Source: an uncultured Clostridia bacterium (GTDB taxonomy: Bacteria; Bacillota; Clostridia; Christensenellales; Borkfalkiaceae). From it: a stretch of DNA of 64,000 nt. The stretch is taken from positions 62,001 to 126,000 of the forward strand of contig CAKNQN010000002.1 in the NCBI GenBank assembly GCA_930990665.1. Direction: 5' to 3'. Below, piece by piece: positions 8,610 through 16,029 of this stretch (positions within the stretch are counted from its first letter, which is position 1; every line of letters begins with the position of its first letter). The translations under genes were made by a program, and so were the position numbers. The notes beneath the pieces are model-generated. The model was given only the letters and a program-made list of their open reading frames with translations. It had not been told where the DNA came from and did not search any database.

Positions 8610-8638
8610 TTGCAAACCGCCTATAATTTTGTTATAAT
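8610..8638 (+). promoter_or_regulatory. SigA promoter for the CBM9-like gene
   Basis: TTGCAA (8610-8615), 17 nt, TATAAT (8633-8638). It begins just after the ATPase stop; transcription would start inside the hairpin at 8641-8668. Confidence 0.8.
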
Positions 8639-8640
8639 AA

Positions 8641-8673
8641 TGCAGAGATGCTTGCGGGGGTCTCTGCATTTTT
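8641..8673 (+). terminator. Terminator of amino-acid ABC importer 1
   Basis: TGCAGAGA pairs with TCTCTGCA across a 12-nt loop, followed by TTTTT. It overlaps the transcription start of the next promoter. Confidence 0.7.
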
Positions 8674-8687
8674 CGGAGGAAAGAGGG

Positions 8688-9236
8688 ATGGACAAAGTCC
8701 GTGCAAAACAAATTTACAATCTTAGCGAAAACACGACGGGCGCGGCGAACGACGAATGCAAATTCTGCTTTGAGCGGGGAGAGGAAGCCTTTCTTTTTTT
8801 CTTTGACGTGCGCGACGAGGACATCATAAGCCCTTACGAACATGACAACGACGACATTTATGACGGGGATGCGGTGGAAGTATTCATCTCTCCGACGGGG
8901 GATCGCACGCACTATTACGAGATCGAAGTTTCGCCTTTTGGCAAGCGTTTCTGGGCGAAGATCGTGAACAGCACGGGCGTGGAACTGGACCTTGTAGATC
9001 GGGTGGAGCCCGCTTATACGGCGGAAGTCAGCCGCAGGGAGGGGGGATACAGCGTACAGATCCGTCTGCCGTATGCTTCGCTGGAAGGTTTCGACGGAGA
9101 AAAGTACCTTATCAACGCTTATCGTCTGGATAAAAAGAAGGACGGGCGGCAGCTCTTGTATGCGCTGAGCCCGACGTTCTGCCCGAAATTTCATCGCCCG
9201 AAATATTTTTTGTCGGAAGAGAAAGGCGAAAACTGA
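8688..9236 (+). CDS. Free-standing CBM9-like carbohydrate-binding domain protein
   Basis: 182 residues; ATG 8688 follows GGAGGAAAGAGGG. The central part (D-D-I-Y-D-G-D-A-V-E-V-F-I-S-P, then YYEIEVSPFGKRFWAK) is the conserved core of the family-9 carbohydrate-binding-module-like fold, a beta-sandwich usually attached to xylanases or found alone in polysaccharide-degrading bacteria. There is no signal peptide and no membrane segment, so the protein should be cytoplasmic, which is unusual for a glycan binder. It has its own promoter and does not sit beside glycan enzymes. Ligand and role are unknown. Confidence 0.75.
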   Translation: MDKVRAKQIYNLSENTTGAANDECKFCFERGEEAFLFFFDVRDEDIISPYEHDNDDIYDGDAVEVFISPTGDRTHYYEIEVSPFGKRFWAKIVNSTGVELDLVDRVEPAYTAEVSRREGGYSVQIRLPYASLEGFDGEKYLINAYRLDKKKDGRQLLYALSPTFCPKFHRPKYFLSEEKGEN

Positions 9237-9255
9237 AAGGATTTGCGAAGAAGGC

Positions 9256-9284
9256 TTGCAATTTTTCAGGAAAGCAGGTACAAT
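9256..9284 (+). promoter_or_regulatory. SigA promoter of the ferritin gene
   Basis: TTGCAA (9256-9261), 17 nt, TACAAT (9279-9284). No evident Fur-type or PerR-type palindrome overlaps it. Confidence 0.75.
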
Positions 9285-9315
9285 AGAAAAGCAGAAAACA
9301 AGGAGGAAGAGAAAA

Positions 9316-9834
9316 ATGCTGGAAAAGAAGATCGCGGCGCTTTTGAACGAGCAGGTGAACAAGGAATTTTATTCCGCGTACCTGTACATGGATTTTGCGA
9401 ATTACTATGCGGATGCGGGGCTGGACGGCTTTGCGCATTGGTATGAAGTGCAGGCGCAGGAGGAGCGGGACCACGCTCTGATGTTCCGCCGTTATCTTTT
9501 GGACAACGGTGTGCGCGTCACGTTCGGGGCAGTGGAAAAACCCGACTCGACCTTTGAAAACGCCATGGAGCCTCTTAAAGCGGGGCTGGAGCATGAGAGA
9601 TATGTAACCTCCCTGATTTCGGTCATCTACGCGGCGGCGTACGAGGCGAAGGATTTCAAGACGATGCAGTTTCTGGACTGGTTTGTGAAGGAACAGGGGG
9701 AAGAGGAAAAGGCGGCCGACGATCTCATCAAGAAGATGAAACTTTTCGGCGGCGACCCGAAGGGGCTGTATCTGCTCAACCAGGAGCTGCAGGCCCGCGT
9801 ATATGCGCCCTCGACCACGGGTCCGGCGATGTGA
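9316..9834 (+). CDS. Ferritin, non-haem iron storage
   Basis: 172 residues, the usual length for prokaryotic ferritin; ATG 9316 follows AAGGAGGAAGAG. Ferroxidase-centre residues are visible: the glutamate in N-K-E-F-Y-S-A-Y near 17, E and H in Q-E-E-R-D-H near 49-53, and the acidic cluster K-E-Q-G-E-E-E-K near 127-133. The protein oxidises and stores iron in a 24-mer shell. It is monocistronic, with its own promoter and a strong terminator 15 nt after the stop. Confidence 0.95.
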   Translation: MLEKKIAALLNEQVNKEFYSAYLYMDFANYYADAGLDGFAHWYEVQAQEERDHALMFRRYLLDNGVRVTFGAVEKPDSTFENAMEPLKAGLEHERYVTSLISVIYAAAYEAKDFKTMQFLDWFVKEQGEEEKAADDLIKKMKLFGGDPKGLYLLNQELQARVYAPSTTGPAM

Positions 9835-9850
9835 TTCATTCCGTACGGAA

Positions 9851-9880
9851 TGCCGCGCAAAAACTTGCGCGGCATTTTTT
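9851..9880 (+). terminator. Ferritin terminator
   Basis: A perfect 10-bp stem (9851-9860 with 9865-9874), AAAC loop, then six T. Confidence 0.92.
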
Positions 9881-9924
9881 GCAAAAGTACGAAATGGCTT
9901 TGAGAGCCGAAAAAAGGAGGTTGT

Positions 9925-10698
9925 ATGCAGGAGATCATACGGGCGGAGAATGTGCGGAAGGTTTTCAGATTATCCGCCAAACAGCGCAAGCTGGAGCACA
10001 GTACCACGGGCAAAAAGGTGGCGCTGGACGGGCTTTCGTTCACGGCGTACGAAGGGGAGATCTACGGTTTGCTTGGCCCGAACGGCGCGGGCAAGACGAC
10101 GATGCTGCGCATTCTTTCCACGCTGATCCGTGCAGACGGCGGCGACGCGTATGTAGCGGGCAAGAGTGTCACGCGCGAACCGGAGGCGGTGCGCGCGTCC
10201 ATCGGATTTTTGACGAGCGAGCTCAAGCTGGAAGATTTTTTCACGCCCGCCTATCTTTTTGAATTTTTCGGAAGGCTGCACGGCCTTTCGGCCGAACAGA
10301 TCGCGGCGCGGAAAGGGGAGCTTTTTCCCCGATTCGGCATCGATTCGTTTGCCGAGGTGAAGGTAGGCGATCTTTCCACGGGCATGAAACAGAAGGTGTC
10401 GCTGGTCATCTCGATCATCCACGATCCGGCCGTGATCATCTTCGACGAGCCGACCAACGGTCTGGACGTGCTCACGGCGCGCGTGGTGACCGATTTTCTG
10501 CGCGAGCTGAAGGGACAGGGCAAGAGCATCATCGTCTCGACGCATATTTTTTCGCTTGTGGAAAAGCTGTGCGACCGCGTGGGGATCATCATCGGCGGGA
10601 AGATGGCGGCGGAGGGTACCCTTGCGGAGGTGACCGGCGGGGAGGACTTGGAAGAAGTATTTTTTGAGATTTACAAAAAGGCGGTGGGCGAAGTATGA
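9925..10698 (+). CDS. ABC exporter ATP-binding protein, NatA-like
   Basis: 257 residues; ATG 9925 follows AAAAGGAGGTTGT. Walker A is GPNGAGKTT near 51-59, the signature is LSTGMKQK near 148, Walker B is IIFDEPTNGLD, and the switch histidine is in VSTHIFS. The STG variant of the signature and the short C-terminus resemble NatA/ABC-2 sodium or drug exporters. It overlaps the permease gene by four bases (ATGA). The exported substrate cannot be read from the sequence. Confidence 0.9.
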   Translation: MQEIIRAENVRKVFRLSAKQRKLEHSTTGKKVALDGLSFTAYEGEIYGLLGPNGAGKTTMLRILSTLIRADGGDAYVAGKSVTREPEAVRASIGFLTSELKLEDFFTPAYLFEFFGRLHGLSAEQIAARKGELFPRFGIDSFAEVKVGDLSTGMKQKVSLVISIIHDPAVIIFDEPTNGLDVLTARVVTDFLRELKGQGKSIIVSTHIFSLVEKLCDRVGIIIGGKMAAEGTLAEVTGGEDLEEVFFEIYKKAVGEV

Positions 10699-11858
10699 AC
10701 AATATACTGACGATCATCCGTAAGGAATTTGCGCGATTTTTCCGGGATAAGCGGCTGGTTCTCGGCACGCTGATCCTGCCGGGAGTGCTTATATTTTTGC
10801 TGTATACGTTGATGGGCAGCGTCTTTTTTGACAGCGAAGAGAGTTACACCGTCAAAGTGATTCATTCCTCGCCCGAGTTTACGGCGCTTTTCACGCCGGA
10901 GGAGGGCGAAAAGTCGCAGATCGTGTTCGAAGAAGCGTCCGCCGCGGATGCCGATTCGATCAAAGAGGAGATCCGCGCGGGAAATGTGGACGCGCTCGTC
11001 GTATTGCCCGAAAATTTCGGGGACATTCTCGCGGGCGGATTTGTGCCGGCGCCCATGGCTCCGAACATCGAGATCTGGTTCGATTCTGCGCATACGTCCT
11101 CCGTTTCCGCGTACAGTCTGCTGTCATCGGTGCTTGACGCAGTAGAAGATACGCTCGGGAGCCTTTACAACATAAACGTGACGGCGGGCGGCAATCTTTC
11201 GACGGCGCAGGAGGCGACGGCGAATTATTATGCGACGCTGCTCCCGTTCCTGATTCTGACCTTTCTGTACAGCGGCTGTATGGGCGTCGCGCCTGAATCC
11301 ATTGCAGGGGAAAAGGAGCGGGGCACGATCGCGACGCTGTTGGTCACGCCTATACGGCGCAGTCAGCTGGTGATCGGCAAGATCGTCTCGCTATCCTGTA
11401 TATCGGCGCTTTCGGCGATCAGCTCCTTTATCGGTACGTTCCTGTCCATGCCGAAACTGATGGGCGGCGGCATCGGCGATATGCTGGCGTCCTATTCGGT
11501 CGGCTCCTATTTTGCGCTGTTTGGCGTGATGCTCTCGGCCGTGCTCCTGATCGTATCGCTCATTTCCATCCTTTCCGCCCTGGCAAAGAGCGTGAAGGAA
11601 GCGACGACGTTTTCCGTCCCTCTGATGATCGTGGTCATGCTCGTGGGACTCTCTTCGATGATGTTCACGACCTCTTCGCTCGGCGCCTGCTTTATTCCGG
11701 TCTTCAACTGTGTGCAGGTCATGGCGGCGATCTTTTCTCTCAAATTTTCGGCAGTCAATTTTGCGGTCACGATGGTCGCCAACGCCGTCTATATCGTCCT
11801 TCTCGTCTGGATCCTCACAAAGATGTTTGAAAGCGAGCGTGTGGTTTTCGGAAAATAA
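10695..11858 (+). CDS. ABC-2 type exporter permease, NatB-like
   Basis: 387 residues with one N-terminal helix (about 24-45), a large extracytoplasmic domain (about 46-180), and five helices in 185-385. The start NNILTIIRKEFARFFRDKR is the amphipathic cytoplasmic segment typical of NatB/YhaP-type subunits, and the central G-E-K-E-R-G-T-I-A-T-L-L motif near 205 is the conserved coupling loop of ABC-2 permeases. It forms an exporter with the preceding ATPase. NatAB-type Na+/H+ export is a plausible guess only. Confidence 0.87.
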   Translation: MNNILTIIRKEFARFFRDKRLVLGTLILPGVLIFLLYTLMGSVFFDSEESYTVKVIHSSPEFTALFTPEEGEKSQIVFEEASAADADSIKEEIRAGNVDALVVLPENFGDILAGGFVPAPMAPNIEIWFDSAHTSSVSAYSLLSSVLDAVEDTLGSLYNINVTAGGNLSTAQEATANYYATLLPFLILTFLYSGCMGVAPESIAGEKERGTIATLLVTPIRRSQLVIGKIVSLSCISALSAISSFIGTFLSMPKLMGGGIGDMLASYSVGSYFALFGVMLSAVLLIVSLISILSALAKSVKEATTFSVPLMIVVMLVGLSSMMFTTSSLGACFIPVFNCVQVMAAIFSLKFSAVNFAVTMVANAVYIVLLVWILTKMFESERVVFGK

Positions 11859-11920
11859 TTTCTGCTTCAGAAAAGAATTTCTGTTTAAGAAATCATTTCT
11901 GCTTCAGAAAAGAATTTCTG
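11858..11920. repeat. Two exact 26-bp direct repeats
   Basis: Identical copies at 11858-11883 and 11895-11920, starting within the last base of the permease gene. Each unit is itself built of TTTCTG / CAGAAA inverted arms, so the transcript could fold in several alternative ways just ahead of the terminator. Confidence 0.9.
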
Positions 11921-11921
11921 T

Positions 11922-11955
11922 GCGGGAGCGGCAAAAGCCGCTCCCGCTGTTTTTT
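11922..11955 (+). terminator. Terminator of the NatAB-like operon
   Basis: A perfect 11-bp stem (11922-11932 with 11937-11947), AAAA loop, then TGTTTTTT. Confidence 0.92.
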
Positions 11956-12212
11956 ATTTTCAGGCTTTCGTACCTTGATTCTGACTGCAGAGACGATCTC
12001 GCCTGTTCCGTTTCCACCTCGCCACGCCTCGCCCCGCTCGCTTTACAACTAGCCCTGCCGTAGTTCGTTTCTTTTCACCTCGTCCGCTCGCTCCGCGGCT
12101 ACCCTTCCGCGGCCCGTTCTTTCTGTAAGCTCTCGGTACGCGTGACCTGCCTGTGCACATTTTCATTCTGTCCTGCATACAATGTAGATAGCAGTCCTGA
12201 GCGGAGGTAACC
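11956..12212. other. Gene-free, C-rich plus-strand stretch
   Basis: Rich in CCTCGCC-like words. An 84-codon minus-strand frame here is Arg/Lys-rich and has no ribosome binding site; I do not call it. Only the candidate promoter near 12157-12183 is of note. Confidence 0.5.
12157..12183 (+). promoter_or_regulatory. Candidate mother-cell (SigE-like) promoter of the YlmC/YmxH gene
   Basis: CATACAAT at 12176-12183 matches the SigE -10 consensus; ACATTT at 12157-12162 lies 13 nt upstream and resembles the SigE -35. No good SigA -35 is present. This fits a sporulation-linked gene but is inferred from motif resemblance alone. Confidence 0.45.
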
Positions 12213-12542
12213 ATGGAAACATCCTATCGTGAACTCAAAACAAAGGACGTGATCAACATAGCGGACGGGCGGAATTTAGGGCGCACCTGCGACATAGTTT
12301 TCACCTATCCGGAAGGCCGTGTTTACGGGATCGTCGTACCGGGGAAGAGGGGTTTTTGTCCTTTTCGGAAGAACGATCTTTTTATTTCGTTAAAAAACAT
12401 CGTCAAGATCGGAGCGGATGCGGTGCTTGTGGACCTGAAAGTATCCCGTCCGGAGCCGCGCGGTGGCAAACGGCACGAGAACTATGTCTGCGCATCGAAC
12501 GGAGAGCCTTCCGCCCGCCGCGATTTCGGCGAATACGAATAG
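12213..12542 (+). CDS. YlmC/YmxH-family PRC-barrel protein, sporulation-linked
   Basis: 109 residues; ATG 12213 follows GCGGAGGTAACC. The N-terminal 80 residues form a single PRC-barrel-like domain (S-Y-R-E-L-K-T-K-D-V-I-N, then GRVYGIVVPG, then the I-V-K-I-G-A-D-A-V-L-V-D end) diagnostic of the YlmC/YmxH family, which occurs in endospore formers. The basic C-terminal tail (about 85-109) is not conserved in the family as I know it. Molecular function of the family is unclear. It stands alone. Confidence 0.85.
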   Translation: METSYRELKTKDVINIADGRNLGRTCDIVFTYPEGRVYGIVVPGKRGFCPFRKNDLFISLKNIVKIGADAVLVDLKVSRPEPRGGKRHENYVCASNGEPSARRDFGEYE

Positions 12543-12570
12543 AAAAGATGTGTGTAATTTCAGATTACGG

Positions 12571-12599
12571 TTGACTTTCTCCGGGCCGTGATTTATAAT
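12571..12599 (+). promoter_or_regulatory. SigA promoter of the esterase gene
   Basis: TTGACT (12571-12576), 17 nt, TATAAT (12594-12599); near consensus. Confidence 0.85.
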
Positions 12600-12624
12600 A
12601 GAGAAAAAACATCGGAGAAAGGAC

Positions 12625-13476
12625 ATGCTTACAGAAACGATCGATCTTTATAAATATTTTGGCGTTGCGCGCGGCGCGGCGAAGAGCGGCAAACTGCGTG
12701 CTATGCGCCACGGGCAGATGGCGGAACTCGGCGTGGTGAAAGAGCGCCCGGCCATGCTCGTGATCCCGGGCGGAGCGTACGCATTTGTCTCTTCGAGAGA
12801 GGGCGACCCGGTTGCGCAGTATTATTTTTCGCAGGGTTTTGACGCCTTTGTTCTGGAATATGACGTGGCGCCCGTATGTTATCCCGCTCAGATCGTCGAG
12901 GCGGGTATGGCTATGCTGTATCTGCGCCGAGAGGCGAAGAAGCTCGGGATCGACGGGGGCCGGATCGCCGCAGTCGGTTTTTCGGCGGGCGGGCATCTGC
13001 TCGGCTGCATCTCGCTCCTGTGGGATGATCCCGCACTCGTTTCGATGTTCGGAAAGGAATGCGAGGGTATCCGTCCGGATGCATCTGTCTATTCGTATGC
13101 CGTGATCAGCGGGCAAAAGGGGGTAGCGCACGAAGGATCTTTGAACAATTTCTGCGGAAATTCCGGCAGGAATGCGGAGGAATATTCTCTGGAAAAGCGG
13201 GTACGTCCCGGGGTATCGCCTTCCTTTATCTGGGCGACGACGACGGACGACGCCGTTCCGGTCGAGAACTCGGTTTTGCTTTATTCGGCGCTGCATGCCG
13301 TGGGGGCGGATGTGGAGATGCATCTGTTTGCCAAAGGGCAGCATGGCCTTTCCACCTGTGACGAAGAAGTGTATCCGCAGCGCCCGGAAGAGGCGTTTTA
13401 CGCGCATTGTCGGCATTGGCTGGGGCTTTCGTCGGAATTTTTGCGTGCGCGCGGGTTTGCCGTGAAGACGCTGTAA
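12625..13476 (+). CDS. Alpha/beta-hydrolase, acetyl-xylan-esterase-like
   Basis: 283 residues, cytoplasmic (no signal peptide). An oxyanion motif is seen near 48 (IPGGAYAF), the nucleophile elbow is GFSAGGH with S120, the catalytic Asp lies in T-T-D-D-A-V-P near 211, and His in G-Q-H-G-L-S near 240. The family includes BD-FAE-type deacetylases acting on acetylated sugars or oligosaccharides. It is flanked by its own strong promoter and terminator, so it is a single-gene unit. Exact substrate unknown. Confidence 0.85.
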   Translation: MLTETIDLYKYFGVARGAAKSGKLRAMRHGQMAELGVVKERPAMLVIPGGAYAFVSSREGDPVAQYYFSQGFDAFVLEYDVAPVCYPAQIVEAGMAMLYLRREAKKLGIDGGRIAAVGFSAGGHLLGCISLLWDDPALVSMFGKECEGIRPDASVYSYAVISGQKGVAHEGSLNNFCGNSGRNAEEYSLEKRVRPGVSPSFIWATTTDDAVPVENSVLLYSALHAVGADVEMHLFAKGQHGLSTCDEEVYPQRPEEAFYAHCRHWLGLSSEFLRARGFAVKTL

Positions 13477-13486
13477 AATAGCCTGA

Positions 13487-13521
13487 AAAACGGGCGGAAA
13501 GCTGTCGCTTCCGCCCGTTTT
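13487..13521 (+). terminator. Terminator of the esterase gene
   Basis: AAAACGGGCGGAA pairs perfectly with TTCCGCCCGTTTT (13509-13521), giving A- and T-flanks suited to both strands. Confidence 0.88.
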
Positions 13522-13534
13522 GCTTTGTAAAACA

Positions 13535-13563
13535 TTGCTTTTTTCAACAAAATCGTGTACAAT
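13535..13563 (+). promoter_or_regulatory. SigA promoter of the DUF4422/GT8-like gene
   Basis: TTGCTT (13535-13540), 17 nt, TACAAT (13558-13563). Confidence 0.75.
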
Positions 13564-13588
13564 AGAAAAAAATGGAAAGGATGCAGCC

Positions 13589-15370
13589 ATGCAAGAAGAG
13601 TTGGACGTCAAAATCTTCATATCCGGCCACAAGCCCTGCTTTGAAGTAAAAAACGAGATCTTTGTACCCGCGCGGCAGAAGGAGATCATTGCGGCGCTGG
13701 AACAGGGGACGGAAGAGGACCGTTTCATGGCTGCGCGTGCCAACGAATATTGCGAGCTGCTCACCCAGTATTGGGCGTGGAAGTACGTGCAGGCCGATTA
13801 TTACGGGTTCGGACACTACCGGCGTTATTTTGACTTTTCGGATGAAAAATTGCGTTCCCGCCGCCCGGCCTTGCAGGAAAAATATCTGCATGCGCGCACG
13901 GCGGCCGCGCATGGTCTGTACGATGTCGCGCGCATTCGCCGCATGCTTTCGCGATGCGACGTGCTCGCCTCCGTTCCTTTCAATTATTATATTAAGTCTG
14001 TCCGCTGGCAGTATGAAAACTCGGGCACGCTCCATGTCGCGGACCTGGACGCCGTGACCGAGATCATCCGCACCGACTATCCTGCTTATTATGCCGCAGC
14101 GAAAAAGTATCTCGGCGGACACTATATGTACACCTGCAACATGTTTGTGATGAAGCGCGAAGTGTTTTCGGCGTACAGCGAATGGCTTTTCGGGATTCTG
14201 CGCAAGTTTTACGAGCGGCGGGATATGCGGGCGCTGGGGTATAGCCGCGAAGCGATGCGGACGCCCGGGCATCTCGGCGAGCGGCTTTTCGGGATCTATC
14301 TGACCTGGCTTGGGATGCGGAAAAAATACCGCATAGGTCGTCGCGGCATCGTGACGTTTGGGGATACAGAGCCCTCTCTATCCGACACAGAAGCTCTTTG
14401 CGGTCCGAGACCGCTCGTGATGAGCGTCTCTTATCAGACGGTTCCGCAGGCCGCCGCCGCACTTTATTCTTTGGCGCATACGGCAAAAGAGAAGTACTCT
14501 GTCCTGGTGCTTGCGGAAGATGTGCCGGCAAAAGATCGCGCCAAGCTGCGGCAGGCAGGGGAAGGTCTTCCGATGCAGTTTGCCGATGTGGGGCGAATAG
14601 CCGACGAATTTTCCTCCGGGGTCAGAGACGCGCGTGCGCGGACGGCGCAGGCGCTGTTTGCCCTGCCGCATCTCTGCCCGAAGGCGGAGCGGGTCGTATA
14701 TATGGGCAGTTTCTGCATTGCCTTGAAAGATCTTGGGGACTTATGGAAAATGCCTGCGGAGGAGTGCATTGTCGCCGCGGCGGACGTATTTGCCGAAGGG
14801 GCGAAGAGCGGATACAGCAAGCGCCTTTCCGCGCTCTATGCGGGGCTTTGCGGCAAAAACAGGGTGATCAGTACGGGCGTGATGGTCATGGATTTTGCCG
14901 CCATGCGAAAGGCGTACAGTTTGGATAAGCTCTTTACCGCGCCCGTTTGTGCGGGGGAAAATTCCCTGTTATTTCTGGCGAATGCGCTGTGCGGCGGAGG
15001 AAGTGCGAGTCTCGGCGCCGTATGGAACTATCAGCCGGAGGAGACGGATTCAGACCGATACTATGCGATCACGCAGGCTCCGGCGCCTTTGTTTGCCGAT
15101 TGGCAGGCGGCGGAAAGGACAGCTGCAATCTATGATTTTTCGGGTGGAGAAAAGCCCTGGCAGGACGTATGGTCTGCGCATGCGCAGGTTTTTTGGAGCG
15201 TCGCCCGGCAAACGCCTTTTGCCGAAGGGCTGCTCTTGCAGGGAAAAAAGCCCCGCCGCCGCATGGAGGAAGGGGGAAACGTCGTCTTTGCTTGGATATT
15301 CTGTAAACTGTTCCCGCGGGGATCCCGCCGTCGCAACGCACTGAAAAAACTGTTCGGCAAAAGACGGTAA
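13589..15370 (+). CDS. Two-domain glycosyltransferase-like protein (DUF4422 plus degenerate GT8)
   Basis: 593 residues; ATG 13589 follows GGAAAGG. Residues 6-270 match the DUF4422 family (VKIFISGHKP start, then QYWAWKY and Y-G-F-G-H-Y-R-R-Y-F near 61-81), found in capsule and glycan synthesis. Residues about 276-545 resemble a GT8 glycosyltransferase, with the late motif TGVMVMDFAAMRK. At the place of the GT8 metal-binding DXD (usually Y-L-D-x-D) this protein reads Y371-M-G-S-F375, so both aspartates are missing, and the later D-Q-D motif also appears lost. The tail (about 555-593) is strongly basic. There is no signal or membrane helix. The DUF4422 half may be the active part. Single-gene transcript. 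Confidence 0.8.
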   Translation: MQEELDVKIFISGHKPCFEVKNEIFVPARQKEIIAALEQGTEEDRFMAARANEYCELLTQYWAWKYVQADYYGFGHYRRYFDFSDEKLRSRRPALQEKYLHARTAAAHGLYDVARIRRMLSRCDVLASVPFNYYIKSVRWQYENSGTLHVADLDAVTEIIRTDYPAYYAAAKKYLGGHYMYTCNMFVMKREVFSAYSEWLFGILRKFYERRDMRALGYSREAMRTPGHLGERLFGIYLTWLGMRKKYRIGRRGIVTFGDTEPSLSDTEALCGPRPLVMSVSYQTVPQAAAALYSLAHTAKEKYSVLVLAEDVPAKDRAKLRQAGEGLPMQFADVGRIADEFSSGVRDARARTAQALFALPHLCPKAERVVYMGSFCIALKDLGDLWKMPAEECIVAAADVFAEGAKSGYSKRLSALYAGLCGKNRVISTGVMVMDFAAMRKAYSLDKLFTAPVCAGENSLLFLANALCGGGSASLGAVWNYQPEETDSDRYYAITQAPAPLFADWQAAERTAAIYDFSGGEKPWQDVWSAHAQVFWSVARQTPFAEGLLLQGKKPRRRMEEGGNVVFAWIFCKLFPRGSRRRNALKKLFGKRR

Positions 15371-15376
15371 AAGGGA

Positions 15377-15405
15377 TTGCCTTTTTGGATGGAATATAGT
15401 AAAAT
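15377..15405 (+). promoter_or_regulatory. Promoter of tRNA-Leu
   Basis: TTGCCT (15377-15382), 17 nt, TAAAAT (15400-15405); the tRNA starts 9 nt after the -10 box. Confidence 0.65.
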
Positions 15406-15413
15406 AGAGAGGC

Positions 15414-15496
15414 GCGGATGTGGCGAAACTGGCAGACGCGCCGGACTTAGAATCCGGTGGGCAACCTTGCAGGTTCAAATCCTGTCATCCGCACCA
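15414..15496 (+). tRNA. tRNA-Leu, anticodon TAG
   Basis: Acceptor stem GCGGATG pairs with CATCCGC; anticodon stem CCGGA/TCCGG encloses loop CTTAGAA (anticodon TAG); T-loop is TTCAAAT; the class II variable arm is present and CCA is encoded at 15494-15496. Its 3' end abuts phage-derived DNA, so it is the probable attachment site of a past integration. Confidence 0.96.
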
Positions 15497-15499
15497 AAG

Positions 15500-15660
15500 G
15501 CGATAAAGGTTGAACCCCTTTATCGGTAATAGCCTTGTCGTTATCGGCAAGGCTTATTTCTTTTATTTCCTTATCGTTGCCGAAAGTCAGATAGGTAACT
15601 ATTTCTTTGTCATAAACGAATACCTTGTAAACAAGATTATCTATTTTTAGAAAACAAGTA
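15500..15660 (-). pseudogene. C-terminal remnant of a site-specific (serine-type) recombinase
   Basis: Read on the minus strand, about 45 residues (K-I-D-N-L-V-Y-K-V-F-V-Y-D-K-E-I-V and following) resemble the conserved end of large serine recombinases of Bacillota elements, where an I-D-x-F-V-x-K-V-x-V-Y-D-D pattern occurs. The frame runs on into the complement of the tRNA-Leu, as it does in intact elements whose integrase ends at the attachment site. Everything upstream of the fragment is lost. The assignment rests on motif resemblance over a short stretch. Confidence 0.5.
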
Positions 15661-15679
15661 CAAGCGGCAATTCCGAAAA

Positions 15680-15730
15680 ATGCAAGTCTATTATATATAC
15701 GGCTCGGCGGGGTGCGGAAAGACAAGTTAG
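15680..15730 (+). pseudogene. P-loop mini-frame, probable phage or plasmid gene fragment
   Basis: Sixteen codons from ATG read M-Q-V-Y-Y-I-Y-G-S-A-G-C-G-K-T-S then stop. This is a textbook Walker A strand and loop (GSAGCGKTS) of a replicative helicase or packaging ATPase, cut right after the motif. No ribosome binding site is evident. It is probably the truncated start of a phage gene. Confidence 0.35.
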
Positions 15731-15752
15731 GCTGTATAAAGAGGGAAATTCT

Positions 15753-16029
15753 ATGAACAGAGCAGCGTTTATGAAGTGGTTGAAAGATACGCTTATTCGC
15801 GCAATAAAGACAACTGCGCAAACGGTTCTCGCAACTATCGGAACGTCGTCGGTCGTTTTGTCGGAATTTAATTGGGGGGTTCGTTCTGATGACTGCCGGA
15901 ATGGCCGGACTTATTTCGTTACTGATGTCTTTGGAGCGTTTGCCGGAAGGAGACAATCTTAAAATTGTTAAATCCGAATCAGTGACAACCGAAATAAATC
16001 CTGAAGCGAATAAAGGCGAAAAAACTTAG
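15753..16029 (+). pseudogene. Phage holin (r1t-like) with a frameshift
   Basis: The first frame starts at 15753 after GAGGGAAATTCT and gives about 41 residues with helix-forming, Thr/Ala-rich sequence (W-L-K-D-T-L-I-R-A-I-K-T-T-A-Q-T), the pattern of r1t-type holins. At a run of six G (15874-15879) the frame breaks; reading on in the +1 frame gives L-M-T-A-G-M-A-G-L-I-S-L-L-M-S-L, the second helix of the same family, with stop at 16027-16029. Removing one G restores a protein of about 91 residues. It is either a pseudogene or, less likely, a slippage-decoded gene. Confidence 0.65.

Noticed and set aside
11960-12214. 84-codon minus-strand frame
   Set aside because: Arg/Lys/Gly-rich, no ribosome binding site, and covers a C-rich gap; probably noise.
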